A stretch of 64,000 nt of DNA, taken from NCBI GenBank assembly GCA_001314845.1, contig LJZQ01000023.1, positions 1-64,000 of the forward strand, in the 5' to 3' direction. A model generated the notes under the pieces. The model did no database searches and was not told the DNA's origin. It worked only from the letters and a program-made list of their open reading frames with translations. Position 1 is the first letter of the stretch; every line of letters begins with the position of its first letter. Below, one piece after another: positions 36,488 to 47,214 of this stretch. This stretch comes from Marinobacter excellens HL-55 (lineage in GTDB: Bacteria; Pseudomonadota; Gammaproteobacteria; Pseudomonadales; Oleiphilaceae). Made by a program: the position numbers and the translations under genes.

Positions 36488-39400
36488 TTACCTCTGACGG
36501 AACCGGTTGACCAGCGCCCGGAAGCGCTGGCCTGATCGCTCCCCAAGAACCAACAAGGCCGGGGTCAGCAATAGAGTCAAAAAGGTCGCGAACGCCAGGC
36601 CACCGGCTATGGCACTGGAAAGCTGCGTCCACCACTGGGTCGAGGGCGCGTTCAAGCCCAGTGATGGCGACAACAGATCAATGTTGATGCCCAGCACCAT
36701 CGGCATTAGCCCAAGGATGGTGGTGATCGCCGTCAGCAGCACCGGGCGGAAGCGCAGGCAACCGGTTTCGAGGGCGGCCTGGTAGGCGTCTTTACCGTCT
36801 TTTTTCATCTGATTGAAGGTATCGATCAGGATGATGTTGTTGTTCACCACAATACCCGCCAGTGCGATGATCCCCATACCCACCATGACCACACCGAACG
36901 ACTGGCCATTCAGCAGTAGCCCAAGCAAAACACCGGCCGTGGACAGCACGATCGCAGACAGAATCAGGAAGGTCTGATACAAGGAATTGAACTGGGTTAC
37001 CAGGATGAGCAACATCAGGCCAATCGCCACCAGGAACGCCGTGGCCAGAAAGTTAGCCGCCTGCTGCTGATCTTCGTCTTCACCGGCGAATCGAATGCTC
37101 ATGCCTTCTGGTGGTTCCGGCATTTCCGATTGCAGGCTGCGCAACAACTCATCCATACGCCGACCCGGCGCCACATCGGACTTGATGGTAACGGTACGCT
37201 GACCATCCACCCGCACAATCGTGCCCGTCTTGTCCCCGGGCTCAAGGCTGACAAACTCTGAGAGGGGCACCTGACCTCTGGGCGTATTGATCGTCTGGCG
37301 CTGCAGATGATCCAGTTCGCGCCAGTTATTGGGCACCCGTACGGCAATGTCTACCTCATCCCGAACATCTTCCGGCCGGTAGGTCGCCAGCACCAACCCA
37401 TTTGTGACCAGGCGTACGGCGCTGCCGATACTCAGCACATCGGTGCCAAAGCGGGCGGCGGCTTCGCGATCTACCTGCAGGCGCCATTCAATCCCGGGCA
37501 GGCTGCGGTCGTCTTCGATATCCACAAAACCACCAAGCTCACGCATGCGGTTCTGAATCTGGTCGACGTAACGGTCCAGCCCGTCGGTATCCATGCTACT
37601 GACCAATAACTCGATGGGCTTGCCGCCGGCCGGACCGCCCTCCTGCTTGCGGAACTCCAGCTCAATGCCGGCGATGTCTGCGGTACGCTCTCTGAAATCT
37701 TCCAGAATGTCGGTGGCGGTGCGGCGGGTAAACCAGTCATTGAACTGGAACTGCAACACACCGATGACATCCGGCGCCTGCTGAGTGCTGGTCGACAGCA
37801 TGGAGCGGGCATACAAGGCCTTCACTTCCGGCATGTTCTGCAGGCGCTGTTCCACTTGTCGCACAATGGCATCACGTTCCCACACCGAAAGATCACCGCG
37901 GGCACGCACCTGAACCTGAGCCGAATCGGGCTCAACACTCGGGAAGAACTCAACGCCATGATTGAAGCGTCCGTAAGCGGCATAAATCAGAATGATCAGC
38001 ATCAATGCCCCAAGCAAGGTCAGCCCAGGGCTGCGTAACAAGGTGCCCAGGATTTGCCGATAGATCCCCATGAAGCGACCTTCAGTGGCATCTTGATGAG
38101 AACGGCGCCCACCACTGACTCCGCCCAGCACCGGCAAAAACACCAGCGCCATGACCAGGGAGGCAATCAGGCAGATCAGCACCGTCATCGGAAGGAACTT
38201 CATGAACTCACCGACCACACCGGGCCAGAACAGCAACGGCACGAACACCGCCAGCGTCGTCGCGGTGGAGGCAATCACCGGCCAGGCCATTCGCGACGCG
38301 GCTTCTATCCAGGCCGTTTTGACCGGTTGACCATCGCTAAGGTTACGATCCGCCAGCTCAGACACCACAATCGCGCCGTCCACCAGCATGCCGGCCACCA
38401 GAATCAGACTAAACAACACGACGATGTTGAGCGTCAGCCCCATGCTCCAGATCACCAGAATACCGGTCAGGAAGGCGCCGGGGATGGTCAGGCCAACCAG
38501 CACCGCCGAACGTGGCCCCATGGCCGCAATCACCACAATCAACACCAGTACAATGGCGGTCATTACGTTGTTCAGAAGATCCGACAGAATGTCCCGAACC
38601 TCATCCGACTGATCCATGATGTAACGTATGTCCAGTGTGTCAGGCAGGCGCGGGCGGGCCTCATCAATCAGGCTCTGGATCTGCTCAATGGTTGCAATGA
38701 TGTTGGCGCCGGAGCGTTTGGAAACTTCCAGTACCAGCGCCGGCTCGCCGTTAATGCGGGCAAACCCGGTCGGGTCCTTGAAGGTACGCTGCAGCATGGC
38801 AACATCGCCAAAGGTGACCACGGTGTCGCCATCCACTTTCACCGGCATCGACATGACGTCTTCGATGGTCTCAATCACACCAGGCACTTTCAGAGACATC
38901 CGGCCATTACCGGTATCCAGCGAGCCCGCCGCAACAAGCTGGTTATTTCGTTGCACCAGCGATGCCAGCTGGTCAAAATCGATGCCATAGCTTTCCAGCA
39001 CCTGGGCATCCACAACAATCTCCAGCAGGTCCTCGCGATCACCCCCGATCTCAACTTCCAACACTTCCGGAATAGCCTCGATGGCATCCTGAAGACGCCG
39101 GGCGATGGTAATCAGCTCCCGCTCAGACAACGGACCCGACAAGCCAATAGACAGTACCGGAAATAACGACACATTGATTTCATTCACCCGCGGTTCGTCT
39201 GCCTCCTGAGGCAGTTTGCTGCGAGCTGTATCGACTTTCTCTCGGACGTCCTGAAGTGCTTTATCAGGATTGAAACCGGCATCGAACTCAAGCATGACGG
39301 AGGCATGACCTTCTGACGCCGTGCCCCGCATTTCTTTGATGCCCTCAAGCGAGCGCAACTCCTGCTCCATCGGGCGAACCAGCAAGCGCTCGGCATCTTC

Positions 39401-39577
39401 CGGGCTAATCCCTTCCAGCGTCAAAGACACGTAGATCATGGGAATAGTGACGTCCGGGTTGGACTCTTTGGGAATCGCCTGATAAGCGGCCATACCACCC
39501 AAAATGAGAAACAGAAACAGCAACAAGGTGGTGCGACTGCGGTCCATGGCCGCCGAAATCAGTGCCTTCATCGTCAT
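36488..39577 (-). CDS. RND-family efflux pump permease (HAE1/VexF-like)
   Basis: 1029 residues with twelve membrane helices and two large periplasmic loops typical of resistance-nodulation-division transporters. Helix 4, carrying the proton-relay acids, has LILVAGMLVDGAIVVSELADR, and the pseudo-symmetric helix 10 has MGIIALAGIVVNNNIILIDTFN. Its NPDVTIPMIYVSLTLEGISPEDAE start and lack of heavy-metal motifs suggest a drug or lipid-like substrate pump. Its start overlaps the stop of the adaptor gene (TAATG), so the two are translationally coupled. An outer-membrane TolC partner is not in the window. Confidence 0.95.
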   Translation of the reverse strand: MTMKALISAAMDRSRTTLLLFLFLILGGMAAYQAIPKESNPDVTIPMIYVSLTLEGISPEDAERLLVRPMEQELRSLEGIKEMRGTASEGHASVMLEFDAGFNPDKALQDVREKVDTARSKLPQEADEPRVNEINVSLFPVLSIGLSGPLSERELITIARRLQDAIEAIPEVLEVEIGGDREDLLEIVVDAQVLESYGIDFDQLASLVQRNNQLVAAGSLDTGNGRMSLKVPGVIETIEDVMSMPVKVDGDTVVTFGDVAMLQRTFKDPTGFARINGEPALVLEVSKRSGANIIATIEQIQSLIDEARPRLPDTLDIRYIMDQSDEVRDILSDLLNNVMTAIVLVLIVVIAAMGPRSAVLVGLTIPGAFLTGILVIWSMGLTLNIVVLFSLILVAGMLVDGAIVVSELADRNLSDGQPVKTAWIEAASRMAWPVIASTATTLAVFVPLLFWPGVVGEFMKFLPMTVLICLIASLVMALVFLPVLGGVSGGRRSHQDATEGRFMGIYRQILGTLLRSPGLTLLGALMLIILIYAAYGRFNHGVEFFPSVEPDSAQVQVRARGDLSVWERDAIVRQVEQRLQNMPEVKALYARSMLSTSTQQAPDVIGVLQFQFNDWFTRRTATDILEDFRERTADIAGIELEFRKQEGGPAGGKPIELLVSSMDTDGLDRYVDQIQNRMRELGGFVDIEDDRSLPGIEWRLQVDREAAARFGTDVLSIGSAVRLVTNGLVLATYRPEDVRDEVDIAVRVPNNWRELDHLQRQTINTPRGQVPLSEFVSLEPGDKTGTIVRVDGQRTVTIKSDVAPGRRMDELLRSLQSEMPEPPEGMSIRFAGEDEDQQQAANFLATAFLVAIGLMLLILVTQFNSLYQTFLILSAIVLSTAGVLLGLLLNGQSFGVVMVGMGIIALAGIVVNNNIILIDTFNQMKKDGKDAYQAALETGCLRFRPVLLTAITTILGLMPMVLGINIDLLSPSLGLNAPSTQWWTQLSSAIAGGLAFATFLTLLLTPALLVLGERSGQRFRALVNRFRQR

Positions 39578-40659
39578 TAACCTCGCTGATCGGAGCGATC
39601 AACGGGCTCGACAGACTCGCCTTCAGCCACAAAGCCGCCGCCCCGGGTAATCAGACGAATTTCATCGGGCAGGCCCGACACCCAGGCACCGTTGGTTGAA
39701 ACGCTCAGCAAGGTGACGGTTTTGAACACGACCGTGTTGTCGTTATCCACATATTTAACGCCCGGACGACCGTCGTCATTCAGGCTGAGATAGGCTGGCG
39801 AGATAAAGATGGCATCCTGCTCGGGCAGCAGAATGTTCAGATTGGCCGTACCGCCAGCAGCGCGCTTTTGCTCCGGGTTCTCGACAACAATTTCCAAGGC
39901 AAAACTTCGGGTTTCCGTACTGGCCGCACTGGCAACAAAGCTCACCACCCCGGCCAGCTTGGTGCCGTCCAGCAAGTTCACTTCAACGGCCTGACCGGGC
40001 TGGACATTCTTGACCGTTTGCTGGGGAATTCTGCCGGTCGCTTTCAGTCGGTCGATCTGCACCAGTTCGACCAGCGGAGTGCCCACCTGCACCAGGGTGC
40101 CCTGGTCCACCTCTCGCCGGTTAACCACACCGTCAAAAGGTGCCTTGGGCTTCAGGTGTGTGACCGCCAACTCTGCCGCTGCCAGCTCTGACCTGGCAGC
40201 GGCCAATTCACTCTGCAATCCCAGAATCTCGGTTTCAGCCGCCAGATTACTGGATCTAAGCCGGCGGGCCGCAGCAAGGTCTGCCTCCAACTTCTGGCTT
40301 CGTGCACGCCAACGGGCAACAACGGAATCCCGGCCATCGGTAGACAGAGTCAGTAATGGCTGGCCAGCAGTGACCGGCTGGCCAAGCTCTACCTGCATCT
40401 GCTCTACCGTCCCCGCCACCCGAGCACCGACCATCACTGCTCTCCAGGGCTCAAGCTGGCCCTGAAGCTTTAGCGTTGGCTGGTACCGGGTCGCTTCCAG
40501 AGTTTCGATTTCAACACGGGTCAGTTCCCTGGCCTGTTCTTCCGGCTCATCAGGTGCCTGGTTGCTTGCAACTTTCACCTCGCCGGTCGCCATCCAGATA
40601 ACCAGCAGCACCAAAATCAGCAGCGACAGCCCAAGAGAACCGAGTTTTGCTTTCGTCAT
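39577..40659 (-). CDS. RND efflux periplasmic adaptor (membrane fusion protein)
   Basis: 360 residues. An N-terminal membrane anchor (LGLSLLILVLLVIWMATGEV) has no lipobox. It is followed by a lipoyl/barrel-sandwich half (GARVAGTVEQMQVELGQPVTAGQPLLTL), a short coiled-coil hairpin rich in Ala/Glu (ILGLQSELAAARSELAAAELAV) and the second lipoyl half (KAPFDGVVNRREVDQGTLVQVGTPLVELV). It links the RND permease encoded immediately downstream to an outer-membrane channel. The hairpin is short, as in adaptors that use a shared TolC. Confidence 0.93.
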   Translation of the reverse strand: MTKAKLGSLGLSLLILVLLVIWMATGEVKVASNQAPDEPEEQARELTRVEIETLEATRYQPTLKLQGQLEPWRAVMVGARVAGTVEQMQVELGQPVTAGQPLLTLSTDGRDSVVARWRARSQKLEADLAAARRLRSSNLAAETEILGLQSELAAARSELAAAELAVTHLKPKAPFDGVVNRREVDQGTLVQVGTPLVELVQIDRLKATGRIPQQTVKNVQPGQAVEVNLLDGTKLAGVVSFVASAASTETRSFALEIVVENPEQKRAAGGTANLNILLPEQDAIFISPAYLSLNDDGRPGVKYVDNDNTVVFKTVTLLSVSTNGAWVSGLPDEIRLITRGGGFVAEGESVEPVDRSDQRG

Positions 40660-40746
40660 GTATTACTCGCGACAGAATCATTCTTGTTGATGGCGGCGGC
40701 AACCCCTCAATATGAGAGGCGAAGCCAAATTTCCGGCAATTAACAG

Positions 40747-40775
40747 TTGCAACCGGTTTAAAACGTGGGTTAGAT
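40747..40775 (+). promoter_or_regulatory. Possible sigma-70 promoter of the ilv operon
   Basis: TTGCAA and TTAGAT are separated by 17 bases, which would start transcription near 40782, about 40 bases before the leader-peptide ATG. The match is moderate and was made by eye. Confidence 0.35.
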
Positions 40776-40820
40776 TCTACACACATTGTTTGGATCAATT
40801 CAGAGCAGACTGTCGATTTT

Positions 40821-40913
40821 ATGAATCTCAACTCAGTGGTTGTCCTTGTGAAGCTAGTCCTGGTGGTCGTGGTACCGTCCGGGGGCTTTTGCGTGGACAA
40901 GCAGGTGAGATAG
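40821..40913 (+). CDS. ilv operon leader peptide
   Basis: A 30-codon frame starting MNLNSVVVLVKLVLVVVV and ending at TAG. Eleven of 30 residues are Val and four are Leu, the regulatory amino acids of branched-chain synthesis; there is no Ile. It lies between the probable promoter and a rho-independent terminator upstream of ilvG, the position of the ilvL leader in enteric bacteria. Ribosome stalling at the Val/Leu run would leave CCGGGGGCTTTT (40879-40890) free to pair with the 5' arm of the terminator; reading to the stop codon would cover it. Confidence 0.85.
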   Translation: MNLNSVVVLVKLVLVVVVPSGGFCVDKQVR

Positions 40914-40934
40914 CGACAACCTGACCAAGACACC

Positions 40935-40974
40935 AGAAACCCCCGGCACCGCAAGGTCCCGGGGGTTTCTTTTT
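40935..40974 (+). terminator. ilv attenuator (rho-independent terminator)
   Basis: AGAAACCCCCGG (40935-40946) pairs with CCGGGGGTTTCT (40959-40970) and is followed by TTTT. The 5' arm is also complementary, through CCCCCGG, to CCGGGGG at 40879-40885 inside the leader peptide. The two pairings are mutually exclusive, as an attenuation switch requires. ilvG starts 27 bases after it. Confidence 0.88.
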
Positions 40975-41001
40975 GCGGCAAAGAAAAAGGGAAATACGAC
41001 C

Positions 41002-42702
41002 ATGAACGGCGCACAGCACATTCTTGAAGCGTTTCACCGCCACAACATCAGCACGGTTTTCGGCTACCCGGGCGGCTGCATCATGCCGCTATACGACGCG
41101 CTGGTGGACGATGTGGGCGTGGAGCACGTGCTGTGCCGCCACGAACAGGCCTGCGCCTTGGCGGCCGACGGCTTTGCCCGCGCCAGCGGTGAACTTGGCG
41201 TATGCATCGCCACCTCCGGCCCCGGTGCTACCAATCTGATCACCGGCGTCGCCAACGCCTATATGGACTCAACCCCCATGCTGGTGATCACCGGTCAGGT
41301 GCCGTCCGGCCTGATTGGCACCGATGCCTTCCAGGAAACCGACATTCTGGGCATGACCCTCGGCATCGTAAAGCACAGCTATCTGGTGGACGATGCAAAT
41401 GCCCTGCCCGCCATCATGGAAGAAGCTATTACCCTGGCTCAGAGCGGGCGACCGGGGCCGGTGTGGATTGATATTCCCAAAGATATCCAGTTGACAGAGA
41501 TCGAGGCGCCGGCTGCTACAACGTGCGTTCAGCCAGATTCGCATTGCCCGGGCATTTCCGAAGCACTGGCCATACTTTACTCGGCCAAACGCCCCCTGCT
41601 CTACAGTGGCGGCGGCGTGTCCCTGGCCCACGCTGAGGAAAGTTTCCGTGCCTTTGCCAATGCGTCAGCCCTGCCGGGCGTTGTGACTCTCAAGGGTATT
41701 GGCAACCCGGGCAAAAACCATCCTCACAGCCTCGGCATGCTGGGCATGCACGGCTCCCGGGCCGCCAATAAGGCGGTGGATGAGTGTGACCTGCTGTTTG
41801 TAGTGGGTGCCCGCCTGGATGATCGGGCCACCGGCACGCTGAATACTTTTGCACCCAATGCCCGAATGATCCACATCGACGCCGACACCGCCGAGCTCAA
41901 CAAACTCCGGCCAGCCGACCTGGCCATGCGTGGCGACCTGAACCGTATTTTGGCGGCATTTACCGAGGCTCTGGCAGCCGAGCCACTGGCGATCAGCAGC
42001 TGGCAGAGACAGTGCAAAACCTGGCTCACCACCGGGGGTTTTCAAGCTGCCGATAATGAGGAAGCATTGGCACCGATTGCCGGCCCGGCCTTCATCCGTC
42101 AGCTGTCGAGAATTGCCCCGGATGACACGGTGATTGCCTGCGACGTTGGCCAGCATCAAATGTGGGTGGCCCAGCACTACGAGTTCGATCACCCGCGCCA
42201 TCACCTGACCAGCGGCGGCCTGGGCACCATGGGCTTTGGCTTGCCTGCGGCTATTGGCGCACAGTTTGCGAACCGCAACAACACTGTCATCAACGTGACC
42301 GGCGATGGCTCGTTCATGATGAACGCCCAGGAGCTGGCCACCATTCGGCGTTACAACCTGCCACTCAAGCTGATCATTCTCGATAACCAATGCCTGGGCA
42401 TGGTGCGCCAGCAGCAGGAGCTGTTCTACAACAACCGGGAGAGCCACATCAATCTGGACGACAACCCGGACTTCGTTGCGATGGCACGGGCGTTTGATAT
42501 TCCGGCCCTGTTCATCGAGCGCACAGACCAGATTCGCCGTGGTATCGAAACTATTCTGGCTTATGACGGCCCCATGCTCCTGCACGTGGCCATCAACCGG
42601 GAGGAAAACGTGTGGCCAATCGTGAAACCCGGTGGCAGCAACAAAGAGATGATTGATGAAACCCGACGCACCAATACAAACTCCAAGGAGCCAGCAGCAT
42701 GA
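41002..42702 (+). CDS. ilvG: Acetolactate synthase large subunit
   Basis: 566 residues. It makes 2-acetolactate or 2-aceto-2-hydroxybutyrate from pyruvate, using thiamine diphosphate (ThDP), Mg and FAD, in Val, Leu and Ile synthesis. The cofactor-activating Glu is in LCRHEQACALAADGFARASG, and the ThDP/Mg motif is NVTGDGSFMMNAQELATIRRYNLPLK (GDGS...N). The FAD region has GMLGMHGSRAANKAV. Context decides the name: it is followed by an IlvM-type small subunit with a 4-base overlap and preceded by an attenuator, like enteric ilvGM. Confidence 0.94.
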   Translation: MNGAQHILEAFHRHNISTVFGYPGGCIMPLYDALVDDVGVEHVLCRHEQACALAADGFARASGELGVCIATSGPGATNLITGVANAYMDSTPMLVITGQVPSGLIGTDAFQETDILGMTLGIVKHSYLVDDANALPAIMEEAITLAQSGRPGPVWIDIPKDIQLTEIEAPAATTCVQPDSHCPGISEALAILYSAKRPLLYSGGGVSLAHAEESFRAFANASALPGVVTLKGIGNPGKNHPHSLGMLGMHGSRAANKAVDECDLLFVVGARLDDRATGTLNTFAPNARMIHIDADTAELNKLRPADLAMRGDLNRILAAFTEALAAEPLAISSWQRQCKTWLTTGGFQAADNEEALAPIAGPAFIRQLSRIAPDDTVIACDVGQHQMWVAQHYEFDHPRHHLTSGGLGTMGFGLPAAIGAQFANRNNTVINVTGDGSFMMNAQELATIRRYNLPLKLIILDNQCLGMVRQQQELFYNNRESHINLDDNPDFVAMARAFDIPALFIERTDQIRRGIETILAYDGPMLLHVAINREENVWPIVKPGGSNKEMIDETRRTNTNSKEPAA

Positions 42703-42974
42703 GCCCCCAGGCGGATACTTCTATGACCAGTTACACAGTGAATTGCCGGATGAATCAGGAAGCGGCAGCGTTGGAGCGGCTATGCCAGGTGGTTCGTGTT
42801 CGGGGGTTCAAAATTTCCCGAATGACGATGGAATCTGCCGGGGCGCATCTGGACATTGCACTCACTGTGGAGGGCTCTCGCTCTGTTTCCATGCTGCAAT
42901 CGCAACTGGAGAAGCTCCATACGGTGGCGGAGGTGGCGGTTGTTCAGGCTAAGGGTGTTCGGGCGGTTTCCTAA
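42699..42974 (+). CDS. ilvM: Acetolactate synthase small subunit, IlvM-type
   Basis: 91 residues, single ACT-like domain: TSYTVNCRMNQEAAALERLCQVVRVRGFKISRMTMES, with the second half giving ALTVEGSRSVSMLQSQLEKLHTVAEVAVV. The length is that of IlvM (about 85-90), not IlvH (about 160). Its ATG overlaps the ilvG stop (ATGA), implying coupled synthesis of the two subunits. IlvM-containing isozymes are less valine-sensitive in E. coli; whether that holds here is unknown. ATG 42723 (MTSYTV) is an alternative start. Confidence 0.88.
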   Translation: MSPQADTSMTSYTVNCRMNQEAAALERLCQVVRVRGFKISRMTMESAGAHLDIALTVEGSRSVSMLQSQLEKLHTVAEVAVVQAKGVRAVS

Positions 42975-43056
42975 AATTGTTGCACTTATTGGCTTTCTGG
43001 GTTTCGCTGGGAAGAGACAGATTCCGTTTACACCATTTAATTAAGAGGTTTTGCTA

Positions 43057-44733
<1,677 letters not shown>

Positions 44734-44803
44734 TGTTGTTGTCCCACTCGACTTCGCCTGTAAGGTCGGCTCCGGTGGGGCTTCCTGAGTTGTACGTCGG
44801 TAG

Positions 44804-44887
44804 GGGGTGTGGGGTATTTTTCTGGCAGGGAAAAGATGTCTGAGCGAAGCGAGTTGTTTTTCCCAGAAGAAAAATACCCCACACCCC
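44804..44887. repeat. Large inverted repeat, copy E (reduced relative of the palindromic family)
   Basis: Perfect 20-base arms (44804-44823 and 44868-44887, GGGGTGTGGGGTATTTTTCT) are followed inward by GGGAAAA/TTTTCCC. The inside lacks the two small hairpins of copies A-D but has, on the minus strand, CTCGCTTCGCTC, close to GCGCTTCGCTC of copy A. The arms share the GGTGTGGGG...AGGGA trend. It lies between the convergent ilvD and cynS genes and could act as a two-way transcription barrier; there is no classic T run directly after the stem. Confidence 0.8.
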
Positions 44888-44942
44888 GCGTACCCGCCCC
44901 ACAACCAGAAGGCTGGGGGCGGGCAATCTCAAGACCAGATAC

Positions 44943-45386
44943 TTACCAAGCCTTATAGGGCAAGAACTTTCCGTTCATGGTCACCACCACACGATCACCC
45001 TTAGGGTTCTCCTCTTTCTCAATGTCCATGGTGAAGTCGATGGCACTCATGATGCCGTCACCAAACTTCTCGTGGATCAGCGCCTTCATGGTGTCGCCGT
45101 AAACGCCCACCATCTCATACAGACGGTAGATCAACGGATCTTGCGGAATACCGCCTTCCCAGGACTTCTTCGGGCAAACCTGCAGCGTTTCGGCTATCGG
45201 CTTGTCCAAGCCCAGGGTCTCGCACAGTACGAAAGCCTTATCCTCGGTCAGACTGTTCATGCCAAGGCACGCCGAGGTGGTGAACACCGGCGACAAGCCA
45301 ACGGCCTCAGCAATCGCTTCCCAAGTCATACCCTTGGACACTTTGGCTTCCAGGATTTTTGCGGTCATCAGTTCTTTGTTCATCAT
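44943..45386 (-). CDS. cynS: Cyanate hydratase (cyanase)
   Basis: 147 residues from ATG 45386, chosen because AGAGG is eight bases upstream; upstream in-frame starts at 45392 or 45413 are possible. It converts cyanate plus bicarbonate to ammonia and carbon dioxide, as a decamer. The N-terminal helical domain (KGMTWEAIAEAVGLSPVFTTSACLGMNSL) precedes the catalytic domain, with Arg and Glu in IYRLYEMVGVYG and Ser in GIMSAIDF, matching the E. coli Arg96/Glu99/Ser122 set. It is last in a transporter operon, so it detoxifies or uses imported cyanate as nitrogen source. Confidence 0.97.
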   Translation of the reverse strand: MMNKELMTAKILEAKVSKGMTWEAIAEAVGLSPVFTTSACLGMNSLTEDKAFVLCETLGLDKPIAETLQVCPKKSWEGGIPQDPLIYRLYEMVGVYGDTMKALIHEKFGDGIMSAIDFTMDIEKEENPKGDRVVVTMNGKFLPYKAW

Positions 45387-45415
45387 GGTCATTTCCTCTT
45401 TGTGAGCAATCAAGG

Positions 45416-46324
45416 TCAGGCATTTACCGCTTTCGCGGTGGTTTCAGTTTCGGCTTCCGGCTCAGCCGCCACCCTCTGGGGCACTGCGTCACCGTCGCTA
45501 GGGTCAATCACTTTCGGGGTACCGTCTTCGTCGGGCTGAGCCGAGCCACTGCGATTCACCAGAAAATCCACCAGGTAGTGCCGGATCTTTTGGTGAGCAG
45601 GGTTCTGGAAAATGGTGGCCCGGGAGCGTGGGTGGGGCAGGTTCACCCTCACACTCTCGGCAATGCGGGCATTGGGGCCGTTGGACATCAGGAAGATGCG
45701 ATCAGACAGCAGGATAGCCTCGTCCACATCGTGGGTAATCATGAACACCGTTTGGCGGGTTTCTTCCCAGATTTTGACCAGCTCGTCCTGAATAACCCCG
45801 CGGGTAAGCGCGTCCAGCGCCCCGAAAGGCTCATCCAACAGCAAGAGCTCAGGTTGCGTGGCGAAAGCGCGGGCGATACTGACACGCTGGCGCATACCGC
45901 CGGAAAGCTGAGAAGGTTTCCGGTCCATGGCATGATCCAGGCCGACCATTTTCAGGTAGCGCTCACTGTGCTCCCGCACTTTGTCCTTGGACCAGCTCGG
46001 CCAGCGCGCCTTAACCGCAAAGATGATGTTGTTCAGCGCAGTCTTCCAGGGCAGCAAGCTGTAGTTCTGGAACACCACGCCCCGCTCCAGGCCCGGGCCT
46101 TTTACTTCTTTACCGTTCATCACCACGTTGCCAGAGCTGGATTCATCCAGACCCGCCAGCACATTCAGAATGGTGGACTTGCCGCAGCCAGAATGGCCGA
46201 TGATGCAAACAAACTCACCTTTCTGCAGGGCAAAGCGAATGTCTTCAAATACAGTCAGATCACCGCCCTGGCCATCGGGGTAAACCTTCGACAGGCCATC
46301 TACTTCCAGGAATGACTTACTCAT
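45416..46324 (-). CDS. ABC transporter ATPase (NrtD/CynD-type)
   Basis: 302 residues. Walker A GHSGCGKST near 41, signature LSGGMRQRVSIARA, Walker B LLLLDEPFGALD and switch His in FMITHDVDEAILLSD are all intact. About 60 extra residues follow the ATPase core (HPRSRATIFQNPAHQKIRHYLVDFLVNRSG, then an acidic tail), as in nitrate/cyanate NrtD-type ATPases. It powers the importer formed with the neighbouring permease and binding protein. The stop lies 29 bases from the chosen cynS start, so it is part of the same operon. Confidence 0.92.
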   Translation of the reverse strand: MSKSFLEVDGLSKVYPDGQGGDLTVFEDIRFALQKGEFVCIIGHSGCGKSTILNVLAGLDESSSGNVVMNGKEVKGPGLERGVVFQNYSLLPWKTALNNIIFAVKARWPSWSKDKVREHSERYLKMVGLDHAMDRKPSQLSGGMRQRVSIARAFATQPELLLLDEPFGALDALTRGVIQDELVKIWEETRQTVFMITHDVDEAILLSDRIFLMSNGPNARIAESVRVNLPHPRSRATIFQNPAHQKIRHYLVDFLVNRSGSAQPDEDGTPKVIDPSDGDAVPQRVAAEPEAETETTAKAVNA

Positions 46325-46381
46325 AACAGTTCTCCAGTCGGAGGGGTTTGGCAGGCGCGACTAACCAGGCGCCCGGCCCAC

Positions 46382-47212
46382 TCATTCTTTGTATTCAACC
46401 AGCTTCTGGGCTTTGCCCAGCGCCAGGTCGAGCAGCATGCCCACCACCCCGATCATCAGGATGGAGAAGATCACACTGGCCAGGTCGAGGTTGTTCCACT
46501 CGTTCCACACGTAGTAACCAATACCGGTGCCACCAACGAGCATTTCTGCAGCCACAATCACCAGCCAGGCAATGCCGATGGAAATGCGCATACCGGTCAG
46601 GATGGTGGGTGCTGCGGCAGGCAGGATCACCGTGACAGCGGTTTTGATCGGGCTCAGTTCATGGGTGCGCGCCACATTCACCCAGTCCTGGCGCACATTG
46701 GCTACGCCAAAAGCGGTGTTCAGCAGCATTGGCCAGATGGAACAGATGAAGATCACAAAGATGGCCGACTGCTCCGAATCCTGGATCACGAACAGCGCCA
46801 GGGGCATCCAGGCCAGGGGCGAGATAGGCCGCAGAACCTGGATGTAAGGATTCAGTGCCTTGTACATCAGCGGCGACATGCCGATCAGAAAACCCAGGGG
46901 CAAGGCCACGGCCATGGCCCCGAGAAACCCGGTCAGCACCCGGTAAATGGAATAGGCCAGCTGGGTGCCAATGCCCTTGTCGTTCGAGCCCCGGTCGTAG
47001 AACGGGTCTGACAGCTCGGCAACGGCATGCCGGATAATTTCTGATGGCGGCGGCACACGAGCCTCCTGATCAGCGCCCCCCATCAAAAGCTCGTATTCAC
47101 TTAGCTCACCCTGCTGGGGTGCAATCACCTGGGTACCGAACTCCCAGATACCCAGGAACAGCACCAGAAACACCAGGGAGAGCATGCCTGCACGTACGCT
47201 AGTCGATGCCAT
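46382..47212 (-). CDS. ABC transporter permease (NrtB/CynB-type)
   Basis: 276 residues. It belongs to the nitrate/sulfonate/taurine permease group: hydrophobic N-terminal helix (MLSLVFLVLFLGIWEFGTQV), a periplasmic stretch of about 70 residues (GELSEYELLMGGADQEARVPPPSEIIRHA), then about five helices. The cytoplasmic EAA loop is present in VIVAAEMLVGGTGIGYYVWNEW and the preceding LPAAAPTILTGMRISIGIAW. The coding sequence ends 57 bases before the ATPase gene and starts 2 bases after the binding-protein stop. Confidence 0.92.
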   Translation of the reverse strand: MASTSVRAGMLSLVFLVLFLGIWEFGTQVIAPQQGELSEYELLMGGADQEARVPPPSEIIRHAVAELSDPFYDRGSNDKGIGTQLAYSIYRVLTGFLGAMAVALPLGFLIGMSPLMYKALNPYIQVLRPISPLAWMPLALFVIQDSEQSAIFVIFICSIWPMLLNTAFGVANVRQDWVNVARTHELSPIKTAVTVILPAAAPTILTGMRISIGIAWLVIVAAEMLVGGTGIGYYVWNEWNNLDLASVIFSILMIGVVGMLLDLALGKAQKLVEYKE

Positions 47213-47214
47213 GA

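Noticed and set aside
38054..39166. 370-codon frame antisense to the RND permease gene
   Set aside because: Rich in His, Gln and Asn with no motif; the sense strand encodes a complete, motif-bearing RND protein.
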